A program made the translations under genes and the position numbers. Below the pieces are notes generated by a model. That model saw only the letters and a program-made list of their open reading frames with translations. It was not told the origin of the DNA and did no database searches. A DNA stretch of 64,000 nucleotides. Origin: Falsiroseomonas stagni DSM 19981 (lineage in GTDB: Bacteria > Pseudomonadota > Alphaproteobacteria > Acetobacterales > Acetobacteraceae). Shown here piece after piece: positions 1 through 12,473 of the stretch. Positions within the stretch are counted from its first letter, which is position 1. Each line of letters starts with the position of its first letter. The stretch covers positions 496,001 to 560,000 of the forward strand of contig NZ_FOSQ01000002.1 in NCBI RefSeq assembly GCF_900114315.1, given 5' to 3'.

Positions 1-1
1 C

Positions 2-508
2 GCCGAATTGTCGAAGCACCCGGTGAAGACCCGCGTGTCGCTGACCGGCACGGTGGTGGTCGCCCGCGACATCGCGCATGCGAAGCTGCAGGAACGCCTC
101 GACCGGGGCGAGGGCCTGCCCGACTACCTGAAGAACCACCCCGTCTATTACGCCGGCCCCGCCAAGACCCCGACCGGCATGGCCACCGGCAGCTTCGGCC
201 CCACCACCGCCGGGCGCATGGACAGCTATGTCGAGGCCTTCCAGAAGGCCGGCGGTTCGCTGGTGATGCTGGCCAAGGGCAACCGCTCCAAGGCCGTGCT
301 CAACGCCTGCAAGAGCTATGGCGGCTTCTACCTGGGCTCCGTTGGTGGGCCTGCGGCGCGGCTGGCGCAGGACTGCATCCGCAAGGTCGAGGTTCTGGAA
401 TACCCGGAGCTCGGCATGGAAGCGGTCTGGCGGATCGAGGTCGAGGACTTTCCTGCGTTCATCGTCGTCGATGACAAGGGCAATGATTTCTACGAAGGGC
501 TGGAATAG
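2..508 (+). CDS. fumA: Class I fumarate hydratase, C-terminal part (5' end outside window)
   Basis: The reading frame is open to the left edge of the window, so only the last ~168 residues are present. They correspond to the C-terminal swivelling domain of iron-sulfur class I fumarases (FumA/FumB type), which convert fumarate to malate in the TCA cycle. Recognisable stretches are [14 protein letters not shown], the glycine-rich [20 protein letters not shown] run and [18 protein letters not shown] near the end, all characteristic of this family. The cysteines that bind the cluster lie in the missing N-terminal half. A TTG at position 8 is an internal codon, not a start. The gene is followed after 3 bases by a small DUF1272 gene on the same strand. 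A class II fumarase (fumC) lies 3.7 kb downstream, so the organism appears to carry both unrelated fumarases. Confidence 0.92.
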   Translation, partial: AELSKHPVKTRVSLTGTVVVARDIAHAKLQERLDRGEGLPDYLKNHPVYYAGPAKTPTGMATGSFGPTTAGRMDSYVEAFQKAGGSLVMLAKGNRSKAVLNACKSYGGFYLGSVGGPAARLAQDCIRKVEVLEYPELGMEAVWRIEVEDFPAFIVVDDKGNDFYEGLE

Positions 509-511
509 GCC

Positions 512-763
512 ATGCTGGAGCTGCGCCCGAACTGCGAATGCTGCGGCACGGATTTGCCGCCGGAGTCCGACCGGGCGCTGATCTGCTCCTTCGAATGCAC
601 CTGGTGCCGGGACTGCGCGGCCACGCGCCTGCCCGGCGGGCTGTGCCCGAATTGCGGGGGCAACCTGGTCCCCCGCCCGATCCGCCCGGCGGGGAAGCTG
701 GAGCGTTTTCCGGCGAGTACGGTGCGCAAGCGCAGCACGCTGCCGGCCTGCACGGGGGGCTGA
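512..763 (+). CDS. DUF1272 family small cysteine-rich protein
   Basis: An 83-residue protein with zinc-ribbon-like cysteine pairs: CECC near residue 8, CSFECTWCRDC around residues 25-35 and CPNCGG near residue 46, followed by LVPRPIRP. This pattern (acidic LPPES stretch, then two CxxC knuckles) is that of the DUF1272 family, whose function is unknown; binding of a structural zinc is inferred from the cysteines. It starts 3 bases after the class I fumarase stop, so it is probably co-transcribed with it. The last ~25 residues are basic and not recognisably conserved. The convergent antitoxin gene ends immediately after its stop codon. Confidence 0.75.
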   Translation: MLELRPNCECCGTDLPPESDRALICSFECTWCRDCAATRLPGGLCPNCGGNLVPRPIRPAGKLERFPASTVRKRSTLPACTGG

Positions 764-1108
764 TCAGCCCGCCTTGCGCTCCCGCTGCGTGCCGACCCAT
801 TCGCGAAGCGCGGCGTTGATGCGGGTCTGATACCCCTTCCCGGCCGCCTCGAAGAAATCCAGGAGGTCGGCGTCCAGCCGGAGCGTGATCTGGCGCTTCA
901 CGGGCCGGTACATCCCGCCCCGCACCGCATCGCTCCAATCCAGCACTTCCGGAATGTCGGAGGTGTCGATGGTCTCATCCGGCATGGCCGCCAGTGCGCG
1001 GAGCCTTGCCTCAGCCTCGCGTGTCAGCGGCTCAGAACCGTCCAGCTTCATACGCACGTCGCTCTCGCGGTGTCGCTCGTCGAGCCGAGATGATCCTGAT
1101 TTCTTCAT
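764..1108 (-). CDS. brnA: BrnA-family antitoxin
   Basis: A 114-residue protein with the architecture of BrnA antitoxins of type II toxin-antitoxin systems. It has a variable N-terminal toxin-binding half containing the DTSDIPEVLDWSDAVRGGMY segment, then a C-terminal ribbon-helix-helix DNA-binding half with KRQITLRLDADLLDFFEAAGKGYQTRINAALREW. The ATG at 1108 gives an MKKSGSS N-terminus typical of the family and lies inside the 3' end of the upstream toxin frame (77-base overlap), as is usual for brnTA. The protein would neutralise BrnT and repress the operon. The partner toxin gene looks damaged at its start (see next entry), so this may be an orphaned antitoxin. Confidence 0.85.
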   Translation of the reverse strand: MKKSGSSRLDERHRESDVRMKLDGSEPLTREAEARLRALAAMPDETIDTSDIPEVLDWSDAVRGGMYRPVKRQITLRLDADLLDFFEAAGKGYQTRINAALREWVGTQRERKAG

Positions 1109-1347
1109 GGCCGTCGTCCTCGCTCACCCAATCCACATGCACGACGAGCAGGACCATGGGGAAGGCGCCGCTCGGGATCCCGATGGTCTGCCACCGCTCC
1201 TCATGCGGGTGCTGGTCAAGGCGCGTGGCACGACGCGGGTCGTTGAAGACCAGCGCCGCGTCCTCGAACGCGACGCCATGCTTCCGCAGGTTCTCCGCAG
1301 CTTTCCAAGGGCTCCAGCGGAAGCTGACCGTCTCGTCCCTACCGCAT
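1032..1347 (-). pseudogene. brnT: BrnT-family toxin with an apparent frameshift at codon 3
   Basis: This gene was found by reading the minus strand directly upstream of brnA. One frame ends at 1032 and encodes a BrnT ribonuclease-like sequence: FRWSPWKAAENLRKHGVAFEDA, then LVFNDPRRATRLDQHPHEER, a TIGIPSG strand, and EIRIISARRATPRERRAYE at the end. In that frame there is no ATG, GTG or TTG between the preceding stop (just upstream of 1347) and the conserved core. An ATG at 1345-1347 sits where the start should be but reads ATG-CGG-TAG. Removing one base (the T at 1341) joins it to the toxin frame as M-R-R-D-E-T-V-S-F-R-W. The toxin is therefore probably inactivated by a 1-base insertion, or translated from a non-standard start such as CTG. 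A sequencing error cannot be excluded from the sequence alone. Confidence 0.7.
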
Positions 1348-1379
1348 TGTAGTTACAGCGCGTCCCGATCTCAACCCCC

Positions 1380-2927
1380 TCACCGCGGCCTGATCTCCAC
1401 CGCCAGCACCTCCTCGTCCGCCCGCGCCCTGGTCACCAGGTTCGCACTCCCCGCATGGGCGGAGTGGACCAGTCCGACGCCGATGATCAGCGCCTCATCC
1501 ACCGTCCGCTGCACCAGCGCCCGCAGAAGGCGGTTGCGTTCCGCATCGTCCAGCGTGGCCCGCGCCCGCGCGATCTCCGCATCCACCGAAGCCACGCCGT
1601 AGCCCGTGAAGTTCAGCGTCCCCAGCCCCGGCACCGTGCCGCTGGTGTGGATCTGGGAACTCAGCAGGTAGGACGTCTCCCCGGTCAGGGATCCGAAGAC
1701 GGTGACGAAGACGCCGTATTCCCGCCGGTTGCGCCGGGTCAGGAAGGTCGCCTGCGGCACCACCTCCACGGTCGTGCGGATGCCGATGCGCGTCCAGGCG
1801 GAAGCGATCGCCTGGCAGATGCGCGGTGTCCGGTTGGGGGAGCAGAACAGGTTCAGCCCGAAGCCCTGCCCCCAGCCCGCCTCCGCCAACAGGGCGCGGG
1901 CGGCGTTGATGTCGGCCGCCGGCAGGGCGCGGTCCGGGATGGCGCCGAAGACGAAGGGCGGCACGGGCTGGTCGGTCGGCTCCGCATAGCCTTCCATGAT
2001 CTGGCGCGCGATCCCCTCCCGGTTCAGGGCGAGCGACATGGCGCGGCGGACGCGCACATCCCGCATCGGGTTCTGGCCGTTGGCGTCCACGCCGGGCGGG
2101 CTGGCGCGTTCCACATCGGGGTAGATGTTGACCGCATAGATGGAGGGCGCGGTGAACAGCGCCAGGCGCCGGTCCGCGCCGATCCGCCCCGCATCCTGCA
2201 GGGGTACGTTGTTGATGAAATCCACATCGCCCGCCAGCAGCGCCGCCACGCGCGCCGGGTCGTTCGGGATGGGCGTCAGCACGGCGGATTCCCACGGCAC
2301 CCGCCCGCCCCACCATTCCTCGTTGCGGCGCAGGACCAGCGGCGCGTTGGTGGACCAGGATCCCAGCTTGAAGGGCCCGGTCCCGATCGCCGCCTGGCCG
2401 CTGTTGAATTCCGGGTTGCCGAGGCCCGCCACCGATCTCGGCACGATGAAGATCTGCGTCAGATTGGTGGGCAGGATCGGCAAGGGCCCGGATGTGCGGA
2501 TGCGGAAGGTCAGCGCATCCACCACCTCCACCCCCGTCACCCCCGACAGGTAGATGGAATAGGGGTTCGGGTTGCCCGGCACGTTCGGCACGCGCTGGAA
2601 GCTGGCGGCGATATCCTCCGACGTCAGCGGGCTGCCGTCATGGAAGCGCACCCCGGCGCGCAGCCGGAACTCCCAGGTCGTGTCATCCACCACCCGCCAG
2701 GACTCCGCGAGCCCCGGCCGCAGCGCCATCTGGTCATCGCGCATGACCAGCGTCTCATAGATGTTCCGCAGCGCCCCGGTATTGGCCAGGTTCAGCAGCC
2801 AATGCGGGTCCAGCGTGCTGGGCGGCGCCTGCATGCCGATGCGCAGCGTCTGCGCCGAGGCCGGCGGCAGCGCCGGCACCGCCAGCACGAGGGAAAGCCC
2901 GAAGGCCAGCCGTTTCACGAATCCCAT
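1380..2927 (-). CDS. Oligopeptide/dipeptide-type ABC transporter substrate-binding protein (SBP family 5)
   Basis: A periplasmic solute-binding protein of about 515 residues. From the chosen ATG (2927) it begins MGFVKRLAFGLSLVLAV, a classical Sec signal peptide with likely cleavage after ASA. A longer frame from 2984 would place 19 unlikely residues before it. Family hallmarks of SBP_bac_5 are DPHWLLNLANTGALRNIYETL, PGLAESWRVVDDTTWEFRLR, GVRFHDGSPLTSEDIAAS near the N-terminus and ALNREGIARQIMEG in lobe II. The protein would deliver peptides or related solutes to an ABC importer. No permease or ATPase genes lie beside it, so the binding protein is an orphan here and its substrate cannot be inferred. 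Confidence 0.88.
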   Translation of the reverse strand: MGFVKRLAFGLSLVLAVPALPPASAQTLRIGMQAPPSTLDPHWLLNLANTGALRNIYETLVMRDDQMALRPGLAESWRVVDDTTWEFRLRAGVRFHDGSPLTSEDIAASFQRVPNVPGNPNPYSIYLSGVTGVEVVDALTFRIRTSGPLPILPTNLTQIFIVPRSVAGLGNPEFNSGQAAIGTGPFKLGSWSTNAPLVLRRNEEWWGGRVPWESAVLTPIPNDPARVAALLAGDVDFINNVPLQDAGRIGADRRLALFTAPSIYAVNIYPDVERASPPGVDANGQNPMRDVRVRRAMSLALNREGIARQIMEGYAEPTDQPVPPFVFGAIPDRALPAADINAARALLAEAGWGQGFGLNLFCSPNRTPRICQAIASAWTRIGIRTTVEVVPQATFLTRRNRREYGVFVTVFGSLTGETSYLLSSQIHTSGTVPGLGTLNFTGYGVASVDAEIARARATLDDAERNRLLRALVQRTVDEALIIGVGLVHSAHAGSANLVTRARADEEVLAVEIRPR

Positions 2928-3313
2928 GCAGCCCGATCCCTTCCGCGCCGGCGCCCCCGGCATTGCCGCCGTGGAGAGTGCCACCCACGGCGCGGCCTCG
3001 GCCAGGGGCGACGGGCGATGAAATCCATGGCGCAGGCGGTCGTGTTTCTGCTACGTTCTCGCCGTCACCGACCCTGCGCGCCGCCTCCCTGCCCCGATCC
3101 CCAGGAAAACACCCCCCGAAAATCGCGACTAAATGCGCATAAACGGCATAAACGGCTTAATGTCCTAAAGGCTTTTAGTGGCAATCCTGCCACAGGCCAG
3201 CACCACCTTCGGTTGTTCCGCGATGCGCCGGGGTGCGCCCTGGCCCTTCCGGCGGGCTTCCCGCTGGGATATGGCTTCCGCGACCAGCACCTCCCCCGGG
3301 AACCCACCGCCCC
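2928..3313. other. Intergenic region with AT-rich island, tandem 9-mer and small inverted repeat
   Basis: This stretch separates the divergent substrate-binding protein and Rid genes and holds no convincing gene. Within GC-rich sequence, roughly 3110-3195 is AT-rich. It contains CATAAACGG repeated in tandem at 3138-3146 and 3147-3155, and a perfect 6-bp inverted repeat GTGGCA-atcc-TGCCAC at 3178-3193. On the minus strand a TTGCCA-17-ATTAAG arrangement could be a weak promoter for the binding protein. Divergent promoters and a regulator site are the likely content, but no specific regulator can be named. Confidence 0.4.
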
Positions 3314-3712
3314 ATGGCCCGCCTCCGCTTCTCCTCCGGGAGCCGATTCGAGGAAGAGATCGGATATTCCCGCGCCGTCATCGATGGCGACTGGATCTTC
3401 GTCTCCGGCACCACCGGCTTCGACTACGCGACCATGACGATCGAGCCCGGCGTGATCGAGCAGTGCGACCAGGCGTTCCGCAACATCGAGGCCGCGCTGA
3501 AACAGGCCAATGGCCGGATCGAAGACATCGTGCGCGCCAATTTCATCCTGCCGGACCGCGCGGATTGGCCGCCCTGCTGGCCGGTGGTGAAGAAGTGGCT
3601 GGGCCGCGTGCGCCCGGCCTCCACGATGATCGTGGCGGGGCTGCAGGCCCCGGAAATGCGGATCGAGATCGAGGTGACGGCCCGTCTGCGCCGTCGCGAA
3701 GGGGACAAGTAG
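3314..3712 (+). CDS. Rid family (YjgF/YER057c/UK114) protein
   Basis: A 132-residue protein beginning MARLRFSSGSRFEEEIGYSRAV. The start at 3314 is chosen because family similarity begins there; the upstream extension to 3233 is proline-rich and unlike the family. The Rid fold is shown by FVSGTTGFD, QCDQAFRNIEAALKQANGRIEDIVRANFIL and the C-terminal EMRIEIEV strand. Classic RidA enzymes deaminate reactive enamines/imines using an arginine in a PAR-S context; here the equivalent stretch reads RPASTMIV, so that arginine is absent. This places it among Rid subfamilies without proven deaminase activity. It is followed after one base by a VOC-fold gene. Confidence 0.82.
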   Translation: MARLRFSSGSRFEEEIGYSRAVIDGDWIFVSGTTGFDYATMTIEPGVIEQCDQAFRNIEAALKQANGRIEDIVRANFILPDRADWPPCWPVVKKWLGRVRPASTMIVAGLQAPEMRIEIEVTARLRRREGDK

Positions 3713-3713
3713 C

Positions 3714-4124
3714 ATGCGCTTCGCGGTCGACCGCCTGGACCACCTGGTCATCACCTGCCGGGACGTGGAGACCAGCGCCGGCTGGTACCAGCGCGTGCTG
3801 GGGATGGAGCGTGAGGAATTCGGCGAACAGCGCCGCACCGCGCTGCGCTTCGGCGGGCAGAAGCTGAACCTCCGCCCGAAGGAGGCGACGCAGCAGGCCT
3901 GGTTCTCCTCCGTCGTGGCGGAACCCGGCACGCAGGACATCTGCTTCATCGTGACGGTGGACGCCGACGACATCGTCAGCCACCTCCGCGGCTGCGGCGT
4001 GCAGGTCGAATTGGGCCCGGTGCCGAAGCAGGGCGCGCTGGGGCCGATGACGTCGGTCTATTGCCGCGACCCCGATGGCAACCTGATCGAGATCGCGACC
4101 TACGGGGACCGATTCCCGGAATAG
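3714..4124 (+). CDS. VOC (glyoxalase/dioxygenase superfamily) protein
   Basis: A 136-residue single-domain vicinal-oxygen-chelate protein. It has two beta-alpha-beta-beta-beta modules: DRLDHLVITCRDVETSAGWYQRVLGM, supplying a likely metal-binding His near residue 10, and TSVYCRDPDGNLIEIA near the end, supplying the Glu ligand. The length and the DPDGNLIE motif are typical of this superfamily, which includes lyases, dioxygenases and antibiotic-modifying enzymes. The substrate cannot be deduced. It starts one base after the Rid gene stop and is probably co-transcribed with it. Confidence 0.8.
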   Translation: MRFAVDRLDHLVITCRDVETSAGWYQRVLGMEREEFGEQRRTALRFGGQKLNLRPKEATQQAWFSSVVAEPGTQDICFIVTVDADDIVSHLRGCGVQVELGPVPKQGALGPMTSVYCRDPDGNLIEIATYGDRFPE

Positions 4125-4184
4125 CCAAGCGTGATGGGCGGCCGCGCCCGCGGCTGCCTATGTTGCGGGGCGGAGGGTCCCAGC

Positions 4185-5606
4185 ATGACCGATACACCCG
4201 CTACACGCACGGAAACGGACAGCCTCGGCACCATCGACATCCCCGCCGACCGGCTGTGGGGCCCGCAGACCGAACGCGCGCGCCGCCTGTTCCGCATCGG
4301 GACGGAGCGTTTCCCCGCTGTCCTGATCCGCGCCGTGGGCCTGCAGAAACAGGCCGCCGCAGAGGCCAATGCGCGGCTCGGCGAACTGCCCGCCGACATC
4401 GCCGCCGCCATTGCGCAAGCGGCGGCGGAGGTCGCGGAGGGCCGCCACGATGCCGAATTCCCGCTGCCGGTCTGGCAGACGGGCTCCGGCACCCAGACGA
4501 ACATGAACGCCAACGAGGTCATCGCGAACCTCGCCAACCAGGCGCTCGGCCAGCCGCTTGGCAGCCGACGGCCGGTGCATCCGAACGATCATGTGAACCG
4601 CGGCCAATCCTCCAACGACAGCTTCCCCACGGTGATGCATGTGGCGGCGGCGGAAGCGGTGGCGCGGCGGCTGATCCCGGCGCTCGGCGTGCTGCTCGCC
4701 AGCCTGTCGCGCCGCGCGCGGGACTGGCAGGCGATCGTGAAGATCGGCCGCACCCATATGATGGATGCGGTGCCCGTGACCCTCGGCCAGGAAGCGGCCG
4801 CCTGGGCGCGCCAGGTGGAACTCGGCATCGCGCGGCTGGGCGATGCGCTGCCACGCCTGATGGAACTCGCCCAGGGCGGCACCGCGGCCGGCACCGGGCT
4901 CAACCGCCACCCCGACTTTCCGAGGGTCTTCGCGGAGATCATCGCCGCGCGCACCGGCCTGCCCTTCCGCCCCAGCCCCAACCCGTTCGAGGGCATGGGC
5001 GCGCATGACGCGCTGGTCGAACTCTCCGGCGCGATGAACACCATCGCCGTCTCGCTCACCAAGATCGGCAACGATGTCCGCCTGCTCGGCAGCGGGCCGC
5101 GCGCCGGCTTCTCGGAACTCGTCATCCCCGCCGACGGGCTGTCCAGCAGCATCATGCCGGGCAAGACCAACCCGACGCAGTCGGAGGCGCTGACGATGGT
5201 GGCCGCCCAGGTCATGGGCAACCACGTCGCCGTCACCATCGGCGCGGCGCAGGGTCACCTGGAACTCAACGTCTTCAAGCCCGTCATCATCCACAATGTC
5301 CTGCAATCCGCGGCGCTGCTGGCGGATGCGGCGGAAAGCTTCGCCGCCAACATGATGGACAAGCTCGAACCCAACCACGCCCGCATCGCCGACAACCTCG
5401 CGAAGTCCCTGATGCTCGTGACGGCGCTGAACCCCCGCATCGGCTACGACAAGGCCGTCGCCATCGCGAAGCTGGCGCTGGCGGAGGACATCACCCTGAA
5501 GGCCGCCGCCGCGCGGCTCGGCCATGTCAGCGAAGCGGATTTCGACCGCTGGGTGGTACCGGCCGACATGCTGCGCCCCGGCACCACGCTGGATGGCGGC
5601 GGATGA
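4185..5606 (+). CDS. fumC: Class II fumarate hydratase
   Basis: A 473-residue iron-independent fumarase catalysing the reversible hydration of fumarate to L-malate in the TCA cycle. Family landmarks in order are DSLGTIDIPADRLWGPQTERA at the N-terminus, TGSGTQTNMNANEVIANLA, HPNDHVNRGQSSNDSFPT, KIGRTHMMDAVPVTLGQE and the signature GSSIMPGKTNP-like segment (here SSSIMPGKTNPTQSEA) that forms the mobile active-site loop. The ATG at 4185 is preferred over the upstream in-frame ATG at 4131 because the family N-terminus begins there and an AGGGTCC-type ribosome site precedes it. The stop overlaps the start of the next gene by 4 bases. The class I fumarase at the left edge makes this a two-fumarase neighbourhood. 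Confidence 0.97.
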   Translation: MTDTPATRTETDSLGTIDIPADRLWGPQTERARRLFRIGTERFPAVLIRAVGLQKQAAAEANARLGELPADIAAAIAQAAAEVAEGRHDAEFPLPVWQTGSGTQTNMNANEVIANLANQALGQPLGSRRPVHPNDHVNRGQSSNDSFPTVMHVAAAEAVARRLIPALGVLLASLSRRARDWQAIVKIGRTHMMDAVPVTLGQEAAAWARQVELGIARLGDALPRLMELAQGGTAAGTGLNRHPDFPRVFAEIIAARTGLPFRPSPNPFEGMGAHDALVELSGAMNTIAVSLTKIGNDVRLLGSGPRAGFSELVIPADGLSSSIMPGKTNPTQSEALTMVAAQVMGNHVAVTIGAAQGHLELNVFKPVIIHNVLQSAALLADAAESFAANMMDKLEPNHARIADNLAKSLMLVTALNPRIGYDKAVAIAKLALAEDITLKAAAARLGHVSEADFDRWVVPADMLRPGTTLDGGG

Positions 5607-5872
5607 GCGAAAGGGCCGCGCGCCACCTCCGCAAGCGGTCCTTCCGCCTGGCCGGCCACCGCACCTCCGTCGCGCTGGAACCGGCCTTCTGGGCCGCGCT
5701 CGAAGCGATGGCGGCAGGCCGGGGCACCAGCCTCGCGGGCCTGGTGGCGGCGGTGGATGCGGCCCGCACCGACATCGCCATCCCCCTGTCGAGCGCGCTG
5801 CGGGTGGAGGCCCTGCACGCAGCCCGTGACGGCGCCGAACGGGATCTTCCCCCCCCTCCCCCACACCCGTGA
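5603..5872 (+). CDS. Ribbon-helix-helix domain protein
   Basis: An 89-residue protein, translationally coupled to fumC through an ATGA overlap. It reads RKRSFRLAGHRTSVALEPAFWAALEAMAAGRGTSLAGLVAAVD, the strand-helix-helix pattern of the RHH_4 family common in alphaproteobacteria. The basic strand (residues ~10-25) would insert into the DNA major groove in a dimer. The C-terminus after residue ~65 is low-complexity and proline-rich. These proteins often sit beside fumC in this group, but their targets are unknown. The gene is convergent with the AsmA-like gene. Confidence 0.75.
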   Translation: MSERAARHLRKRSFRLAGHRTSVALEPAFWAALEAMAAGRGTSLAGLVAAVDAARTDIAIPLSSALRVEALHAARDGAERDLPPPPPHP

Positions 5873-5906
5873 CCGGATCGAGGACCTGATCTCGATGACC
5901 TGAGGG

Positions 5907-8746
5907 CTACCCGCGCTCCGCCCGCCAGCGGGCCCAGGCCGCGGTCTCGGGCAGCGCGCGGGGGCCATCGCCCGGGCCGGTCAGGCGCAGGCCGAGGTCG
6001 GGGGCCTCGGGCGCCGCGGGGCGCGACAGGATATGCAGGTCGAGCGCGGCGCGGGCCAGGTCGATCTCTCCCCGGAGGGTCGCAGTGGCCCCGCCCTCCG
6101 CGGCCAGCCTCGCCTCCTCCAGCCGCAGCCGGCCCGCCGTGAGCCTCGCCGTCGCATCCAGCCGGTCGAAGGCCGTGGCACCCTCCAGCAGCGCCCGCCG
6201 CGTGCCGCGTTCCGCCGCCACCGGATCGGGCAGCGCCGTGGCCTGCGCGGCCGCCGCCAGGTCGAATCCCGCCAGCACCCCGTCCCGCAGCCCGATGCCG
6301 ACCTGGCCTTCGAGTGTCCCCAGCAGCGCGGCCGGGGCATGGCCGCTGGCGGCGACCGCGAAGGTGAGATCGCCGCGCCCGGCGGTGAGGTCGACCGGCA
6401 CAGCGAAGAGCGGCGCCGCGATGCTGGCACCCGTCAGCCGCCCCTCCGCCGCCAGGCGGGGCGGCGCCTGGGGATCCAGGTCCAGCGTCACCAGCGCCTC
6501 CAGCGACCCGCCCGCCAGGCGGGCGCGCATGCCTTCCAGCCGCAGGCGGCCGTCCGCCAGCCTCAGCATGGCCGTCACCTGGTCGGCCACCGTGCCACCG
6601 ACCTCGATGCGCGCGGCCTCCAGCGCCAGTTCGGCGTCGAAGCCCGCCAGCGCCTCCAGCCCCAGGGGATTGCCGCTCCGCCACCCCGCGAAGGGCAGCG
6701 GCAGGCGTTCGGCGGCGAGGCGCCCGGTCAGCCTTGGCCTTCCCGCCAGCGAAAGGGCCAGCGCGCCCCGCGCCCGCAGCCCGCCGGCCACCACCTCGAA
6801 GCTCTCGGCCGCGATGCCCTGCGGCCCGGCGGCGAGGGTGGCGATGAGGGAGAAGGACCCCTCCCCCAGCCAGGCCCCGGCATCGCTGCGGAAGGCTTCC
6901 GCCAGCAGCCGCGGCGCGCCGGGATGGCGGAGCGTGACGCTGGCGCTCCCCCGGCGCTGCGGCAGGTCCAATGTGCCGGAGGCTTCCAGCCGAAGTTCCC
7001 CGACATCCGCGCCGCCGCGCAGCGCCAGCGCATCCAGCGTGCCGCCGCCGGACAGGCGCAGCGCCAGCGGCATGCCGGCGATCGCCGTGCGGTCCGGCCA
7101 TTCCCCCGGCACCAGCGCCAGCAGCCCGCGGCCGGAGGAGCCGCTGGCCTCGATGGTCAGGTCCTGCAGGCGCAGCTGCGGGCCGAGCATCAGGACACCC
7201 GAGGCCGTCAGATCGGTATCGGCCAGCCGGCCGGACAGGCGCCGCAGCGTCATCCGGCCATTCTCCAGCGCGCCATCCAGGGAGGCCCGCTCCATCAGCG
7301 CGCCCCCCAGGATCACGCGGTCCGCGGCCAGGCGCAGATTGAGGTCCACGGCCCCCAGCGCACGGCCGGCCTGAACGGGGTCGAAGCCCTGGGGCAGCCA
7401 GCGGGCGAGGTCGAGGCGATCCAGCGTCAGCCCGATGCCCAGCGCCGGCCGCGCCCCGTGCCGCAGCACGCCGGCGCCGGACAGGCGGAGGTCGCCGATC
7501 GTCGCGGAAAGCTCCGGGATCGCCGCCTGCGCATCCTCCAGCACCAGGCGGAAGCGGCCCTCCCCCCGCCGCAGCAGGGAGGGGTCGAGCTCCTCCACCG
7601 GCAGGCCGATGGCGCCGAGGCTGGTGCGCATGTCGGGCCCGGCGAAACGCGCGCGTATCTCAAGCCGCCCGCCCGCGGTGGCGCCGGCGAATTCCAGCTC
7701 CGCCTCCCCCGGCAGCAGGACGGAGACGTCGCTGAGCGTGAGGCGTCCATCCTCCAGGAAGGCGGCGCCGCGGATGCGCCGCAGCGCCACGCCCTGGAAG
7801 GTGCCGGCCTCGGCGGACAGGTCAAGCGCAAGGGGCACCGGCCGCGCCGCGCCCTGCCGGAGGGCCGTGACCCAGCCATCCAGGTCCAGCCGGCTGGCCA
7901 CCAGCGCCACGTCCAGCCGCGGCGCCGGCAGCAGCCGCAGCGCGATGGATCCCCGCGCGGGCACGCCGCCGACATCCATCACCAGCTGGTCGGCCGCGAC
8001 CAGTTCCGCCGAGGCATTGAGCCGCCCCGCGAGGCGGAACGGCACGGCCGGCCCGGCCATCAGCGCGGCCAGGTCCGGGCCGCGCGCTTCCACGGTGCCT
8101 TCGAACCCCGCGCCCGGCACCAGCACCCCGCGCGCCGCCCCGCTGGCTTCCGGCAGGGTCAGGGAAAGTTCGAGCGTCGCGACGCCGTCCCAGCCCGGCC
8201 GGCCCAGCGTGCCGGAAAACCGCGCCGCGCGGCCCGCCCAGGTGAAGCTGCCCGAGGATTCGATGGCCTGCGCCAGGCCGGCGGAGGTCAGGCGCGCATT
8301 CACACCCTCCAGCACCGCATCGCCGATGCGCACGCGGCTGTTCTCCACCCGCGCATCCAGTTCCGTGATCCAGGCCGGGGGCCGCAGCGCCAGCAGCGCG
8401 CCGGGCGGCCAGGGCAGCGTGAGGTCGGCGCCGACCAGCGCGATCTCCCGAGGTGCCAGCCGCCCCGCGATCAGCGCGGGCAGGTCGAGGCGGACGCGCA
8501 GGAGCTGCGCGGTGACGCTGAACTCCTCCCCGGCATCGCCGATGGAAACGCCGCCGGCGCGCACCATGGGCTGGGGCAGCAGCAGCAATTCGACGGGGCC
8601 GTTCAGCGTGACGGCGCGGCCCAGCCGGTCGCTCGCCAATTCGGCCAGGCGGCCGCGCCAGGGCTCCCAATCCACCAGGCGCGGGCCGAGCCAGAGGCCC
8701 AGCACGGCCAGCAGCAGAAGGGACGTCAGCGCGACCGCGAGACGCT

Positions 8747-8750
<4 letters not shown>
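5907..8750 (-). CDS. AsmA family protein
   Basis: A 947-residue inner-membrane-anchored protein. The N-terminus [23 protein letters not shown] is a single membrane segment, and [28 protein letters not shown] is the classic AsmA start. A long periplasmic body of repeated beta-rich units follows (many LxLxGGxLxL- and GxAxxxxRLxLDLxxxxLR-like segments). AsmA-like proteins form elongated grooves thought to move phospholipids between membranes or limit outer-membrane assembly defects. The C-terminal third matches the conserved AsmA_2 region ([18 protein letters not shown]). Its start overlaps the stop of the upstream oxoprolinase gene by 4 bases, so the two are probably co-transcribed, although no functional link is evident. 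Confidence 0.85.
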
Positions 8751-12373
<3,623 letters not shown>

Positions 12374-12447
12374 GCATCCCCCTCGGCCAAACGGTGATCA
12401 CACCCCGGCAGCGGCCGCGCAAGGCCGCCGGGGCGTGCTGCGTTTCA

Positions 12448-12473
12448 TTGACAATTCATCGATAAATCGTCAA
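12448..12473. promoter_or_regulatory. 26-bp near-perfect palindrome, probable MarR operator
   Basis: TTGACAATTCATCGAT at 12448-12463 and its mirrored half to 12473 form a 26-bp palindrome (TTGAC...ATCGAT...GTCAA) with only two mismatched base pairs. It is the only AT-rich part of the intergenic region between the divergent oxoprolinase and MarR-type genes. Both strands carry a TTGAC(A/G) hexamer inside it, so a repressor bound here would cover the -35 elements of both genes. This fits autoregulation of a MarR protein plus control of the divergent enzyme gene. Confidence 0.65.
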
